A stretch of 64,000 nt of DNA from PALSA-612 sp963711315 (GTDB taxonomy: Bacteria; Actinomycetota; Thermoleophilia; Gaiellales; Gaiellaceae): contig CAVQDQ010000002.1 in the NCBI GenBank assembly GCA_963711315.1, forward strand, positions 186,001 to 250,000, given 5' to 3'. A model generated the notes under the pieces. It was not told the origin of the DNA, made no database searches, and saw nothing but the letters and a program-made list of their open reading frames with translations. Position numbers and translations under genes: made by a program. Positions 38,926 to 48,037 of this stretch are shown piece by piece. Each line of letters opens with the position of its first letter. Positions within the stretch are counted from its first letter, which is position 1.

Positions 38926-39067
38926 GTGGGTGAGGGTACTCCTGCCGACCGGTTGGTGGAGTCGGGCTGCTTAACGCAGCTGAAACGAAGCCTTACGTCC
39001 CGCCAACAACAGAACGCCGGTCTCGACGTTAAATCTCGTAGTCGATCAGCTCGGAAAGGCAGGCCCG

Positions 39068-39280
39068 ATGTCCACGTTCGCCGAATCTCTGCCCCTCGCC
39101 GAAGAGGCTGAAGTCGAGGAAACGCGCGTCGCGCGCTGGCGCTTCGATCAATTCCGAGCGCTCGGGTTCGACGCCGAAGATGCGTTCACCCTGACGGTGT
39201 CACGCGTCGACCTCCAGGCCGCGCGCACGCTCGTCGAGGTGGGGTGCTCTCTCCCACTGGCGCTCCGGATTCTTCTCTAG
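39068..39280 (+). CDS. Small conserved helical protein, unknown function
   Basis: 70 residues with ribosome site GGAAAGGCAGG before ATG. The core RVARWRFDQFRALGFDAEDA, then VSRVDLQAARTLVEVGCSLP and LALRIL, has the form of a small actinobacterial family often found as stand-alone genes (W-R-x-x-Q-x-x-x-x-G-x-x-x-x-x-A ... V-D-L-x-x-A). No domain with known function is recognised. It stands alone between convergent and minus-strand genes. Confidence 0.6.
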   Translation: MSTFAESLPLAEEAEVEETRVARWRFDQFRALGFDAEDAFTLTVSRVDLQAARTLVEVGCSLPLALRILL

Positions 39281-39301
39281 AGCCGTCCGGACGCGGCGGC
39301 G

Positions 39302-40180
39302 TCACACCCGTTGCTGCCGCGTCCAGACGTCGACGCCGACAGCGGCGAGGAGGATCACGCCCACGATGATCGGCTCGTAGAGCGGGTCGTACCCCAGCAG
39401 GAGATAGCCGTTGTCGATCAGTGCGATGAAGAGCACGCCGACCACCGTTCGCCAGACGGCGCCCTCGCCGCCGAGGATGCTCGTGCCGCCGACGACGATC
39501 CCCGCGAGGACGGTGAACGCGAGCGCCGTCGGGTCGCCGCCCGCCTGGGCACTGAGAATGCGCGAGGCGCCCATCACGCCGGCAAGCCCTGCTGCCGCGC
39601 CGCTGAGCATGAAGGCGAGCACGCGGATCGCACCTACCCGAACGCCCGCCAGTCTCGCGGCCTCAGCGTTGCCACCCGCCGCGTACATGTAGCGGCCCGC
39701 CGTCGTGCGCGCGAGCAGAAGCCCGACCAGAATCACCGCAACGACCATGGTCCAGATCGACGTCCTGACGGTGAACCACTCCGTCTGCGCAAGCCTGCCG
39801 AACGCCGGCTTGTCGAACAGAATGATGAGGTTGCCTTGCGTCACCCGGGCTGCACAGCCGGTGACGATGAACGCCATGGCCAAGGTCGTGATCAGCGGGT
39901 TGATCCGGAGCACGGTCGCGAGAAAGCCGTTGACCGCTCCGATCACCAGGCCCGTGGCGACTCCGAGCAGCATCGCGATCACTACGTCGTGGTGGACGGC
40001 GAACTGCGCCGCGACAACGCCTGCGAAGATGTAGGTGGCCCCGACCGACAGATCGATGCCGCCGGTCACGAGGACGAGCGTCCCGGCGGCCGCGATGATC
40101 AGCGTGTCGGACTGCTGGTCGAGGATGTTGAGCAGGTTGACCTTCGTCAAGAAGGCGTCGCTCGTCAGCGACAGGACCAC
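39302..40180 (-). CDS. Ribose/sugar-type ABC transporter permease (RbsC-like)
   Basis: A hydrophobic multi-spanning protein with the BPD_transp_2 signatures LIIAAAGTLVLVTGGIDLSV, INPLITTLAMAFIVTG, GRYMYAAGGNAEAARLAGVR (EAA-like loop) and GILGGEGAVW-type GTSILGGEGAVWRTVVG. In-frame coding clearly continues upstream of GTG 40180 to about 40308 (LSALEKWAGSVFRPTRLRQA plus the first membrane segment). That stretch contains no ATG, GTG or TTG start, so either CTG at 40309 or an upstream indel must be invoked. It follows the ATPase gene, as in rbs/xyl-type operons. Confidence 0.85.
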   Translation of the reverse strand: MVLSLTSDAFLTKVNLLNILDQQSDTLIIAAAGTLVLVTGGIDLSVGATYIFAGVVAAQFAVHHDVVIAMLLGVATGLVIGAVNGFLATVLRINPLITTLAMAFIVTGCAARVTQGNLIILFDKPAFGRLAQTEWFTVRTSIWTMVVAVILVGLLLARTTAGRYMYAAGGNAEAARLAGVRVGAIRVLAFMLSGAAAGLAGVMGASRILSAQAGGDPTALAFTVLAGIVVGGTSILGGEGAVWRTVVGVLFIALIDNGYLLLGYDPLYEPIIVGVILLAAVGVDVWTRQQRV

Positions 40181-40305
40181 GAAGAGAATGGTGAACGGGA
40201 TGAGAATTCCCGCCTGCCGAAGCCGCGTGGGTCTGAAGACAGATCCCGCCCACTTCTCCAGCGCGGAAAGCCGATTCCAACCCTGCTCCGTGCCCGGGTC
40301 GCCGG

Positions 40306-41811
40306 TCAGGCCGCGATCCCTCCGGCCGACGGGTCTGCGAACGCTGCGGCGAGGATCGCCGTCTCCGTCATCGCCTCCCCCTCGAGCTCGGCGACGAGCC
40401 GCCCGGCGCGCATCACGAGCACACGGTGCGCGAGGCCGAGGATCTCCTCTAGCTCGGAGGAGATGAGGACGATCGCCATTCCGTCGGCGGCGAGCGAGAC
40501 GAGCAGCTCGTAGATCGCGAGCTTCGCGCCGACGTCGACGCCGCGCGTCGGTTCGTCCGCCAGCAGGACGCGGGGCTCGCCGAGCAGCGTCCGCGCGAAC
40601 AGCACCTTCTGCTGGTTCCCGCCGGAGAGGGCGATCACGGGCGCGGCGTAGCTCGCCGCGCGCACGTCGCAGTGATCGAGGATCTGCCCGGCGGCACGTC
40701 GCTCGATCCTGCGCCGGACGATGCCGAAGCTGCTGTATTCGCGGAGCTCGGAGAGCGTCGTGTTCTCGACCACCGAGCGGCCGAAGATGAGCCCCTGGTC
40801 CTTCCGCGACTCGGGGATCATCGCGACGCCTGCGTCGAGGCTGCCCCGCGGGCTCCGCCCGAGCGCCGCCTCCGTGCCCGTCCGAGCGCCGCCGGACTTG
40901 ACTCGGTTGGCCCCGAAGATCGCCCGCACGAGCTCTGTGCGGCCTGCCCCGACGAGGCCGGCAATCCCGACGATCTCGCCCGCCCGCACCTCGAAGGACG
41001 CGCCCGAGACGCCCGCCGCCTCGAGGTCCTCGACCGCGAGCGCGACCGGCGCGTCCGGCTTCACGAGCTGCTTCGGGGGAAAAGTCGTCGTCAGCGGACG
41101 GCCGAGCATCGCCTCGACGAGCGAGTTCTCCGTCTCGTCGGCGGTCGGCGAGGTGCGGATGAGCTTCCCGTCACGAAGCACCGTCACCGAATCGGCGAGC
41201 TCGAGCACCTCACGCAGGAAGTGCGAGATCAGGAGGATCGTCCGCTGCCGCTTCGCGAGCGAGCGGACGATCTCGTGCAGCTGCGCCGTCTCCGGTGCGC
41301 TGAGCGCGGCCGACGGCTCGTCCATGACGATGATCCGCGCGTCGCGCGAGAGTGCACGCAGGATCTCCGTCTTCTGCTGGTCTGCCGTGCTCAGGACGCC
41401 TGCGCGAACATGGCCCGGCAGGTCGAACCCTGCGCGGGTGGAGAGCTCCGCGTAGGCCCGACGCAGCGAGCGACGCCGAATGAAGCCCGCGCGTCTCGGC
41501 TCTGCACCGAGATAGACGTTTTCGGCGACAGTCAGCTCCGGAACGAGCGAGGGCTCCTGTGCGATCGTCGCTACGCCGCGATCGAGCGCGTCACGCGGAG
41601 AGCGGAAGGAGGTCGGCGCCCCGTCGAGGAGCATCCGACCTCCGTCCGCAGAGTGAACGCCTGCGACTATCCGCCCGAGCGTCGACTTGCCCGCGCCGTT
41701 CTCTCCGACGATCGCGTGCACCGAGCCCAGCTCGACCGCGAGAGAGACGTCCTCGAGGGCGCGCACGCCTCCGAACTGCTTCGAGACGTGCTGGAGCTCG
41801 AGGTGGGCCAT
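40306..41811 (-). CDS. Sugar ABC transporter ATP-binding protein (RbsA/MglA/XylG-type, two ABC domains)
   Basis: 501 residues, the usual length of two fused ABC cassettes. The first cassette has Walker A VGENGAGKSTLGRIVAG and Walker B RIIVMDEPSAALS. The second has the customary degenerate Walker A IAGLVGAGRTELVRAIFG and the signature LSGGNQQKVLFARTLLGEPR with Walker B VLLADEPTRGVDVG. It energises uptake of a sugar or sugar-like substrate in the cytoplasm together with the permease downstream and the binding protein upstream. The three genes form one minus-strand operon. Confidence 0.93.
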   Translation of the reverse strand: MAHLELQHVSKQFGGVRALEDVSLAVELGSVHAIVGENGAGKSTLGRIVAGVHSADGGRMLLDGAPTSFRSPRDALDRGVATIAQEPSLVPELTVAENVYLGAEPRRAGFIRRRSLRRAYAELSTRAGFDLPGHVRAGVLSTADQQKTEILRALSRDARIIVMDEPSAALSAPETAQLHEIVRSLAKRQRTILLISHFLREVLELADSVTVLRDGKLIRTSPTADETENSLVEAMLGRPLTTTFPPKQLVKPDAPVALAVEDLEAAGVSGASFEVRAGEIVGIAGLVGAGRTELVRAIFGANRVKSGGARTGTEAALGRSPRGSLDAGVAMIPESRKDQGLIFGRSVVENTTLSELREYSSFGIVRRRIERRAAGQILDHCDVRAASYAAPVIALSGGNQQKVLFARTLLGEPRVLLADEPTRGVDVGAKLAIYELLVSLAADGMAIVLISSELEEILGLAHRVLVMRAGRLVAELEGEAMTETAILAAAFADPSAGGIAA

Positions 41812-41841
41812 GTCGGTTCGCTCAGGGGCATGTGCGCGGCT

Positions 41842-42846
41842 CTAGCCCGGCCACTCCGCCTTGAACTTCGAGACGTTGGCCTTCGTCACGACCCCACCCT
41901 GGGGCAGGTTCTTCAGCACGTCGATGCCGCCGCAGCGCTTCTTCGTCTTGACGGCGGCGACCGCGCACTGCGTGCCGAGCTGGCCCTCCGTCTTCGGGCG
42001 CTGCATCACGGTGCCGTACCAGCGTCCCGCCTTGATGGCGTTCAGGCCGACCTGGCCGCCGCCGTAGCCCACGAGCACCAGCTTCTTGCCGCCTGCGGCC
42101 TGCTCGGCGCCCAACGCACCCTGGTCCGCGCCGACGATGAGGTTGATGCCGGGCTGGGCCTGGAGCATCGTCTGTGCTGCCTTGAGGGCGACAGGGTGCT
42201 GGTAGAACGTCTCGCCCTCGGCGACCACCTTGATGTTCGGGTTCGCCTTGATAACGCTGTCGAAGCCGTTGCGGATCGCCGTGTCGAGTGACGACACCTT
42301 CACGGAATAGAGGTAGCCAACGTTGCAGGGGTTGAGGTTGTTCGCCTTGCAGGCTGCGAGGACGAGCGCGCCCTGCTTCCTGCCGATCTGGGTCTGGATG
42401 AAGACGACGTTTCCGGACATGCCAGCAACGGGTGGCGCCGCGGTCCCGGGGTTCGTGCCCAGGATCTGGTCGACGTTGACGACCTTGATGCCTGCTTTGA
42501 TCGCCTTCTTCACGAGCGGGATCAGCTGCGGTCCGAAGATCGGCTGCACGATGATCGAGTCGTACTGCCCCGTCGCCATCACGGTCTGGAACTGGGCGTA
42601 CTGCTTCTTCGGATCGTTTGCGGCGTCGAGGACGGTTACGCTCGCGCCGCTCTTCCTCGCGACGTCCTTGGCGGCCTTGAGCATCGGCGCGTCATACGTG
42701 TTGGCGACCGCGAACGAGAGGAACGCGATCTTGGGGCGCTGAGCGCTACCGCTCGCTCCTCCCGCCAGCGTGGCGGCTACGGCAGCCGCCGCAACGACGG
42801 CGATGATCCCCGTGCGGCGACGGAGCAATCGACGTGCATTGAACAT
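41842..42846 (-). CDS. Sugar ABC transporter substrate-binding protein (RbsB-like)
   Basis: 334 residues from ATG 42846, chosen because GGAGGGTG lies 8 bases before it; an ATG at 42876 is also in frame. The signal peptide has RRRTGIIAVVAAAAVAATLA. The type 1 periplasmic fold has PKIAFLSFAVANTYDAPMLK, QYDSIIVQPIFGPQLIPLVK, AGIKVVNVDQILGTNP, INLIVGADQGALGAEQA and LVLVGYGGGQVGLNAIKAGR. Four Cys (two pairs: ACKANNLNPC and QCAVAAVKTKKRC) probably form disulfides, which is not usual for RbsB. It gives specificity to the transporter, and the divergent catabolic genes start at 43116, so 42847-43115 is a likely shared control region. Confidence 0.9.
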   Translation of the reverse strand: MFNARRLLRRRTGIIAVVAAAAVAATLAGGASGSAQRPKIAFLSFAVANTYDAPMLKAAKDVARKSGASVTVLDAANDPKKQYAQFQTVMATGQYDSIIVQPIFGPQLIPLVKKAIKAGIKVVNVDQILGTNPGTAAPPVAGMSGNVVFIQTQIGRKQGALVLAACKANNLNPCNVGYLYSVKVSSLDTAIRNGFDSVIKANPNIKVVAEGETFYQHPVALKAAQTMLQAQPGINLIVGADQGALGAEQAAGGKKLVLVGYGGGQVGLNAIKAGRWYGTVMQRPKTEGQLGTQCAVAAVKTKKRCGGIDVLKNLPQGGVVTKANVSKFKAEWPG

Positions 42847-43115
42847 TCGGTCACCCTCCTTCGTGGGCGAAGACATAAGAGATCCGCGGGCGACGAGGCG
42901 TCACCGCGGCCCTTCGAGATTCCGAGCGAGCGCCGGTGTGTGGTGTCCAGCGACATCGAACGTCTGGCGCTCGCTGTCCATTACTTCTCAACGCTATTTG
43001 GTTGCCCGCGGCGAGTCAAGCGGCCATGTTACGGGCAATCGGGCGAGTTGACTCCTGTCTGGAGGGTGTGCAGAATCGCTGAACAGGCAAGGATCTCCTA
43101 TCCGAGAGGGCGATC

Positions 43116-44415
43116 ATGAACATCGCTTCGCGCGGCGCGACAATGGCGGTCGACTGGGAGCAGCGAGTCGACTTCGCGCGCCTACGTCCGTCTCGCCTCG
43201 AGAAGACGAAGGCCGAGCTTGCGTCCTCCGACCTGGGGGCACTGCTCCTGTTCGACCCGAACAACCTCCGCTACGTGACGAGCACGGCGATCGGGACGTG
43301 GGAACGCGACAAGAACATCCGCTTCGCACTCGTCTTCCGTGAGGACGACCCGGTGCTGTGGGATTTCGGCTCGGCGGCACGTCATCACAAGCTCTACTGC
43401 CCCTGGCTCCCCGAGTCGAGCTGGCAGGCATGGGTCTCTCCGATGCGCGGGGCGATGCCCGACGAGACCGGCGTGCCGGACGCGCTCGCGGCCATGGTCC
43501 ACCACGAGCTGTCTGAGCGAGGGCTTGCCGGCGAGCCCGTCGGGGTCGACGTCCCCGACATGACGACGCTGCTCGCCCTCCAGCGCGTCGGGCTGCACCT
43601 CGTCGACTCGCAGCCGGTGATGCTCGAGGCGAGGAAGATCAAGACGGAGGACGAGCTCGCCCTGCTCGACCACGCGGCCGGCATCGTCGACGCGGTCTAC
43701 GAGGAGATCTACCGGATGCTGCGGCCGGGCGTGAAGGAGAGCGAGGTGGTCGCGGCGGCAATGAAGCTGCTGTTCGAGCTGGGCTCCGAGCACGTCGAGG
43801 CGATCAACGCGATCTCCGGCGACCGTTGCAACCCGCACCCCGCACACGTTCTCCGACCGGTTGATCAGGCCCGGGGACCAGGCGTTCTTCGACATCATCC
43901 ACTCGTTCATGGGTTATCGGACGTGCTACTACCGCACGTTCAACGTCGGCTTTGCGACGCCGTCCCAGATCGATGCGTACAAGCAGTGCCGCGAGTGGCT
44001 CGACGCGGCGATCGAGCTCGTCAGGCCTGGCGGCGACGACGGAGGAGATAGCGGCAGTCTGGCCGACCGCGCGAGGAGATCGGCATGCAGGACGAACGGG
44101 CGGCGTTCGGGCTGCAGTTCGGCCACGGACTCGGTGTCGGCGCTGTACGAGTTCCCGATGATCTCGCGACTGCATTCGATGGACGCGCCGGTCGGAGCTC
44201 GAGCCGGAATGGTGTTCGCGCTCGAGACGTACTGCCCGGCGAGCGACGGCCGGTCGGCGGCCCGGATCGAGGAGGAGGTCGTTGTCACGCCGACCGGGAG
44301 AGACGTGATCACCCGCTTCCCGGCGGAGGAACTGCTCGTCACCGGGAAGACGTACGTCCGCGGCGCCGACCTCGTGAACGGTCGGGTCGTCGAGGACCCA
44401 CTCGAAGTCTCGTAG
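43116..44415 (+). CDS. M24-family metallohydrolase (Xaa-Pro peptidase/creatinase/DddP-like), frameshifted
   Basis: ATG 43116 follows GAGAGGG. The N-terminal creatinase-like domain reads LGALLLFDPNNLRYVTSTAI. The pita-bread domain has ARKIKTEDELALLDHAAGIV, EAINAISGDRCNPHP, FFDIIHSFMGYRTCYYRTF, FGLQFGHGLGVG, MVFALETYCP and RIEEEVVVTPTGRDVI. Shifts near 43845, 44030 and 44085-44135 must be joined. Four of five metal ligands are visible (Asp, His, Glu, Glu), but the second Asp is Cys (TGC at 43924). It may be a non-peptidase such as a creatinase- or lyase-like enzyme of the pathway. It is followed after 6 bases by the E1 alpha gene. Confidence 0.75.
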
Positions 44416-44421
44416 CGAGCC

Positions 44422-45414
44422 ATGGCGACCAAGGACGCAGAGGCCGCGGCTGCCGTCGACGTCGGCCCGGCGACCGACCTCTATCGTCGTATGCTCCTCA
44501 TCCGCGGTTTCGAGGATCGTGTCCAGAGCCTCTTCCTGCGCGGCGAGGTGTACGGCACGACGCATCTGTATTCAGGGCAGGAAGCGGTCGCCGTCGGGTT
44601 CGCGAGCGTGCTGGAGGAGGGCGACAGAATCGCCTGCACGTACCGGGGGCACGGACACCTCCTCGCTATGGGCACCGATCCGACCGAGCTCCTCGCCGAA
44701 CTGCTCGGGCGCGCTTCGGGCGTGAACGGCGGGCTGGCCGGCTCGATGAACGTCGTCGATCCCGACCACGGAGTGATGGGGTGCTACGGCATCGTCGGTG
44801 GGAGCATGTCCGCGGCCACGGGCGCCGCGCTCGCGCTCCGCGATACCGGGCACGTCGCGGTCGCGTATTTCGGCGACGGCACGGCGAACCACGGGTACTT
44901 CTTCGAATGCCTGAACTTCGCGAAGGTGATGGCGCTCCCCATCGTCTTCGTCTGCGAGAACAACCAGTACGGCGAGTACACGCCGACCGAGGCGGTGACT
45001 CCGGGGGGGATCGTGGCTCGGCCTGCCGCGCTCGAGATCCCCACCTCGACGATTGACGGCATGGACGTCTGGGCCGTGCGCGGCAGTGCGATCGAGATCG
45101 TGGAGCGTGCGCGTAATGGCGGCGGGCCTCAGTTCGTCGAGGCGACGACCTACCGCTTCGTCGGCCACTCGCGGAGCGATCCCGGGAAGTACCGGCCCGA
45201 AGGAGAGCTCGACCGCTGGAAGCAGCGCGACCCGCTGCTCGTCGCCGCTGCTCGGCTCACGGACGAATACGGGCTTTCCGAGGCGGACGTGGCTGCCATC
45301 CGTGACGACGTCGAGCAGATGCTCGCCGAGGTGGAGCGGGCGGCTCTCGAGGCGCCGTTCCCCGAGCCGTACGAGCGGCGCGAGTTCGCCACCGAGCTCG
45401 AGGGAGCTACGTGA
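44422..45414 (+). CDS. 2-oxoacid dehydrogenase E1 component, alpha subunit (PdhA/AcoA-like)
   Basis: 330 residues, intact. Thiamine diphosphate-dependent E1 alpha signatures are RMLLIRGFEDRVQSLFLRGE, TTHLYSGQEAVAVGF, YRGHGHLLAMG, GSMNVVDPDHGVMGCYGIVG and the ThDP motif YFGDGTANHGYFFECLNFAK (GDG...N). VCENNQYGEYTPTEA and a phosphorylation-loop-like YRFVGHSRSDPGKYR follow. With E1 beta at 46041 it decarboxylates a 2-oxoacid (pyruvate, acetoin or branched-chain class cannot be separated) and acylates a lipoyl group. Its stop overlaps the start of an XRE-cupin regulator gene. Confidence 0.9.
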   Translation: MATKDAEAAAAVDVGPATDLYRRMLLIRGFEDRVQSLFLRGEVYGTTHLYSGQEAVAVGFASVLEEGDRIACTYRGHGHLLAMGTDPTELLAELLGRASGVNGGLAGSMNVVDPDHGVMGCYGIVGGSMSAATGAALALRDTGHVAVAYFGDGTANHGYFFECLNFAKVMALPIVFVCENNQYGEYTPTEAVTPGGIVARPAALEIPTSTIDGMDVWAVRGSAIEIVERARNGGGPQFVEATTYRFVGHSRSDPGKYRPEGELDRWKQRDPLLVAAARLTDEYGLSEADVAAIRDDVEQMLAEVERAALEAPFPEPYERREFATELEGAT

Positions 45415-46037
45415 CGTCCTCCGGCCCTGCCGCGCCGCCCGCCCCGCTCGGGGAGAACCTCCGGCGGACGCGCCTCGACCGCGGGCTCAGCCTGCGGGAG
45501 CTCGCCCGCCGGCTCGACGTCTCGCCGAGCCTGCTCTCTCAGATCGAGACGGGACGGATCCAGCCCTCCGTGCGCACCCTGTACGCCGTCGTCAGCGAAC
45601 TCGGCGTCTCGCTCGACGAGGTCTTCCATCCCGAGAACGAACACGCTGCCGTGGTCGCGCCCGAAGACGCCTGGCGCGCCGCCGAGGAGGACGGAAACAG
45701 CGTCGTCCAGCGCGCCGACGAGCGGAGCGGCATCGATCTCGAGACCGGCGTACGCTGGGAGCGCCTGACGACGCGGGACGTGCCCGGCGTCGAGTTTCTC
45801 CACCTCGCGTACCCGCCGGGAAGCGAGTCGGCGCCCGCGGACGCGCTCGTCCGGCACAGCGGCAAGGAGCTCGGGTTCGTCCAGACGGGCGCGCTCAGCG
45901 TGACGCTCGGCTTCGAGGAGCATGTGCTCGGGCCGGGCGACTCGATCTGCTTCGAGTCGAGCGTTCCCCACCGCCTCTTCAACGACGGCGACGAGACGGT
46001 GACGGCCGTCTGGATCGTGCTCGGCCGCCAAGGGTAG
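45411..46037 (+). CDS. XRE-family transcriptional regulator with C-terminal cupin domain
   Basis: 208 residues. The GTG start overlaps the E1 alpha stop by 4 bases, and the E1 beta gene begins 3 bases after its stop. It is thus embedded inside the enzyme operon. The helix-turn-helix (LGENLRRTRLDRGLSLRELA, RRLDVSPSLLSQIETGRIQP) is followed by a cupin_2 sensor domain (GKELGFVQTGALSVTLGFEE, GDSICFESSVPHRLFN). Such regulators bind a small metabolite in the cupin and control the local catabolic operon. A paralogue lies at 47316-47951. Confidence 0.88.
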   Translation: MTSSGPAAPPAPLGENLRRTRLDRGLSLRELARRLDVSPSLLSQIETGRIQPSVRTLYAVVSELGVSLDEVFHPENEHAAVVAPEDAWRAAEEDGNSVVQRADERSGIDLETGVRWERLTTRDVPGVEFLHLAYPPGSESAPADALVRHSGKELGFVQTGALSVTLGFEEHVLGPGDSICFESSVPHRLFNDGDETVTAVWIVLGRQG

Positions 46038-46040
46038 AGC

Positions 46041-47312
46041 ATGGGTGCGGTCGTCGACATCGGCATGCCGCGGCTGTCTGACTCGATGGAAGAGGCGACG
46101 ATCTTGACGTGGCTCAAGAAGCCGGGGGAGCACTTCGCCCGGGGCGAGCCGCTCGTGGAGGTCGAGACGGACAAGGCGAACGTCGTCTACGAGGCCGAGC
46201 TCGACGGCGTACTCGAGGAGATCGTCGTCGCAGACGGCGAGACAGCAGAGCTCGGGGCCTTGATCGCACGCATCCGTCCCGCCGCTGCCGGGCATACTCC
46301 CGCGCCTGCTGCACCGGGTCCAGCGACCTCGAAGGAGTCCACGCCGGGGGTGGCCGAGATCGAGTTTCGGGAAGCGGTGAGGCAGGCTCTCGACGAGGAG
46401 CTCGAACGTGACGAGCGCGTGATCTTCTTCGGCGAGGACGTCGCCGTTGCCGGGGGTGTGTTCGCGGTCACGCCGGGGCTGCACGAGAAGTACGGCCCCA
46501 AGCGCGTCTTTGACACGCCGATCTCGGAGCTGGCGTTGACAGGCGCCGCGTACGGCGCAGCGATCACGGGGCTGCGACCGGTGCTGGAGATCATGTTCGG
46601 CGACTTCCTCGCGCTCTCGATGGACGGCGTCATCAACCAGATGACGAAGCACTGGTTCCTGACGCGAGAGCGGTACGGCTGCCCGGTGGTCATCCGATCG
46701 GTCGTCGGTGCAGGTGGGCGCTTCGGAGCCATTCACTCCCAGATGCCGGCCTCGTGGCTGATGGGGATCACGGGCCTCAAGCTCGTGGCGCCGGCCACGC
46801 CGCGTGACGCGAAGGGCCTGCTCAAGGCGGCGATTCGCGACGACGACCCTGTCGTCTTCCTCGAGCACAAGCGGCTGTACACGGTGAAGGGCGAGGTTGG
46901 GGACGAGCCGCTTCCGCTCGGGCGGGCACAGGTCGTGCGGGAGGGGAAGGACGTGACGCTCGTCAGCGCGATGAAGGGCGTCCACGACTGCCTGGAGGCG
47001 GCCGAGCGGCTGGCGGTCGAGGGCATCAGCGCGGAGGTCGTCGACCTGAGAACCCTTCGCCCCGTGGACGTCGAGACGGTGATGGCATCCGTGGTCAAGA
47101 CGAACCGCGTCGCGGTCGTGGAGGAGGGGCCGCTGACGGGGGGCTGGGCCGGTGAGGTGCTCGCCCTCGTGACCGAGCAAGGGCTCGGCGATCTGGACGA
47201 CGCGTGGCGGATCACGACCCCGAACACGCCGATTCCGTACAGCCCGCCGCTCGAGGACGAGTTCTTGCCCGGAGCCGACCGTATTGCCGCAGAGGTGCTC
47301 GCCAGGCGGTGA
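46041..47312 (+). CDS. 2-oxoacid dehydrogenase E1 beta subunit with N-terminal lipoyl domain
   Basis: 423 residues, intact. Residues ~1-80 are a lipoyl domain (IGMPRLSDSMEEATILTWLK, VEVETDKANVVYEAELDGVL with the lipoylated Lys). A Pro/Ala linker follows (~82-108), then E1 beta (EIEFREAVRQALDEELERDE, FFGEDVAVAGGVFAVTPGL, DTPISELALTGAAYGAAI, LEIMFGDFLALSMDGVINQM, VVDLRTLRPVDVETV). Lipoyl-E1 beta fusions are known in alphaproteobacterial pyruvate dehydrogenase. No E2 or E3 gene is nearby, so the complex must borrow these or hand the acyl group to something else. Confidence 0.9.
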   Translation: MGAVVDIGMPRLSDSMEEATILTWLKKPGEHFARGEPLVEVETDKANVVYEAELDGVLEEIVVADGETAELGALIARIRPAAAGHTPAPAAPGPATSKESTPGVAEIEFREAVRQALDEELERDERVIFFGEDVAVAGGVFAVTPGLHEKYGPKRVFDTPISELALTGAAYGAAITGLRPVLEIMFGDFLALSMDGVINQMTKHWFLTRERYGCPVVIRSVVGAGGRFGAIHSQMPASWLMGITGLKLVAPATPRDAKGLLKAAIRDDDPVVFLEHKRLYTVKGEVGDEPLPLGRAQVVREGKDVTLVSAMKGVHDCLEAAERLAVEGISAEVVDLRTLRPVDVETVMASVVKTNRVAVVEEGPLTGGWAGEVLALVTEQGLGDLDDAWRITTPNTPIPYSPPLEDEFLPGADRIAAEVLARR

Positions 47313-47315
47313 CTC

Positions 47316-47951
47316 TCAGGTCGAGACGTCGCGGAGCAACTCCGCGCGCTCGTCGCCCTTGCGGTTGAGCACCGTCCAGACGGCGACCGCCGGCTCCTGC
47401 CCGATCGCCCACAGCCGGTGCGGCTTGTGCGAGTCGAAGCTGATCGAATCGCCGGGCCGCAATGCGTACTCGTCGAAGCCGATCTGGACGCCGAGCCTGC
47501 CGCCGATCACGTAGCCGTACTCCATGCCACCGTGCTGCGAGAGCGCGTCCGGCGGGCACGACTCGGATCCGACGGGATAGACGACGTAGATGAAGTCGAC
47601 CTCGTGATCAGGCGCCGCGGTGAGACGCTCCCAGCGGACGCCGCCGGCCAGGGTGATGGCGGTCCGGGACTCGCGCTGCTGCACGGGGGTCGAAGGCGGT
47701 CCGAGTGCCGCCTCCGCGTCGCTGAAGAGGTCGCCGACGGGGATCCCGAGCTCGGTGGCGATCGCCCACAGCGTTGCGACGGAGGGTGTCGCACGCCCTC
47801 GCTCGATCTGCGAGATGAGGCTCGGCGAGACTTCGATCCGCGCCGCGAGCTTGCGACCGGTCAGGCCGGCCGCCTGCCGCTCGTGGCGGATTCTCGCGCC
47901 GAGGTTCTCGGAGACGGTGATCTCTGCTTCTGCCGGTGCCGGCCGCGCCAT
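47316..47951 (-). CDS. XRE-family transcriptional regulator with C-terminal cupin domain
   Basis: 211 residues, convergent with the E1 beta gene (3-base gap). The helix-turn-helix is LGARIRHERQAAGLTGRKLA, ARIEVSPSLISQIERGRATP. The cupin is GGMEYGYVIGGRLGVQIGFD, GDSISFDSHKPHRLWAIG. It is a paralogue of the 45411 regulator with the same domain order and length. It starts 86 bases from the divergent SDR gene, so 47952-48037 probably holds its operator and the promoter of the SDR-to-monooxygenase gene series. Confidence 0.88.
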   Translation of the reverse strand: MARPAPAEAEITVSENLGARIRHERQAAGLTGRKLAARIEVSPSLISQIERGRATPSVATLWAIATELGIPVGDLFSDAEAALGPPSTPVQQRESRTAITLAGGVRWERLTAAPDHEVDFIYVVYPVGSESCPPDALSQHGGMEYGYVIGGRLGVQIGFDEYALRPGDSISFDSHKPHRLWAIGQEPAVAVWTVLNRKGDERAELLRDVST

Positions 47952-48037
47952 GGACTGACTATACGGCCGGACGCTTGTAGAGTTGGATCGAACGCGGGTC
48001 CGATCTGCGCAATGTGATCAAACAAAAGAGGAGCGAG

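Noticed and set aside
45150..47180. 676-codon open frame on the minus strand
   Set aside because: Antisense to the E1 and XRE-cupin genes, with no recognisable motif; GC-driven.
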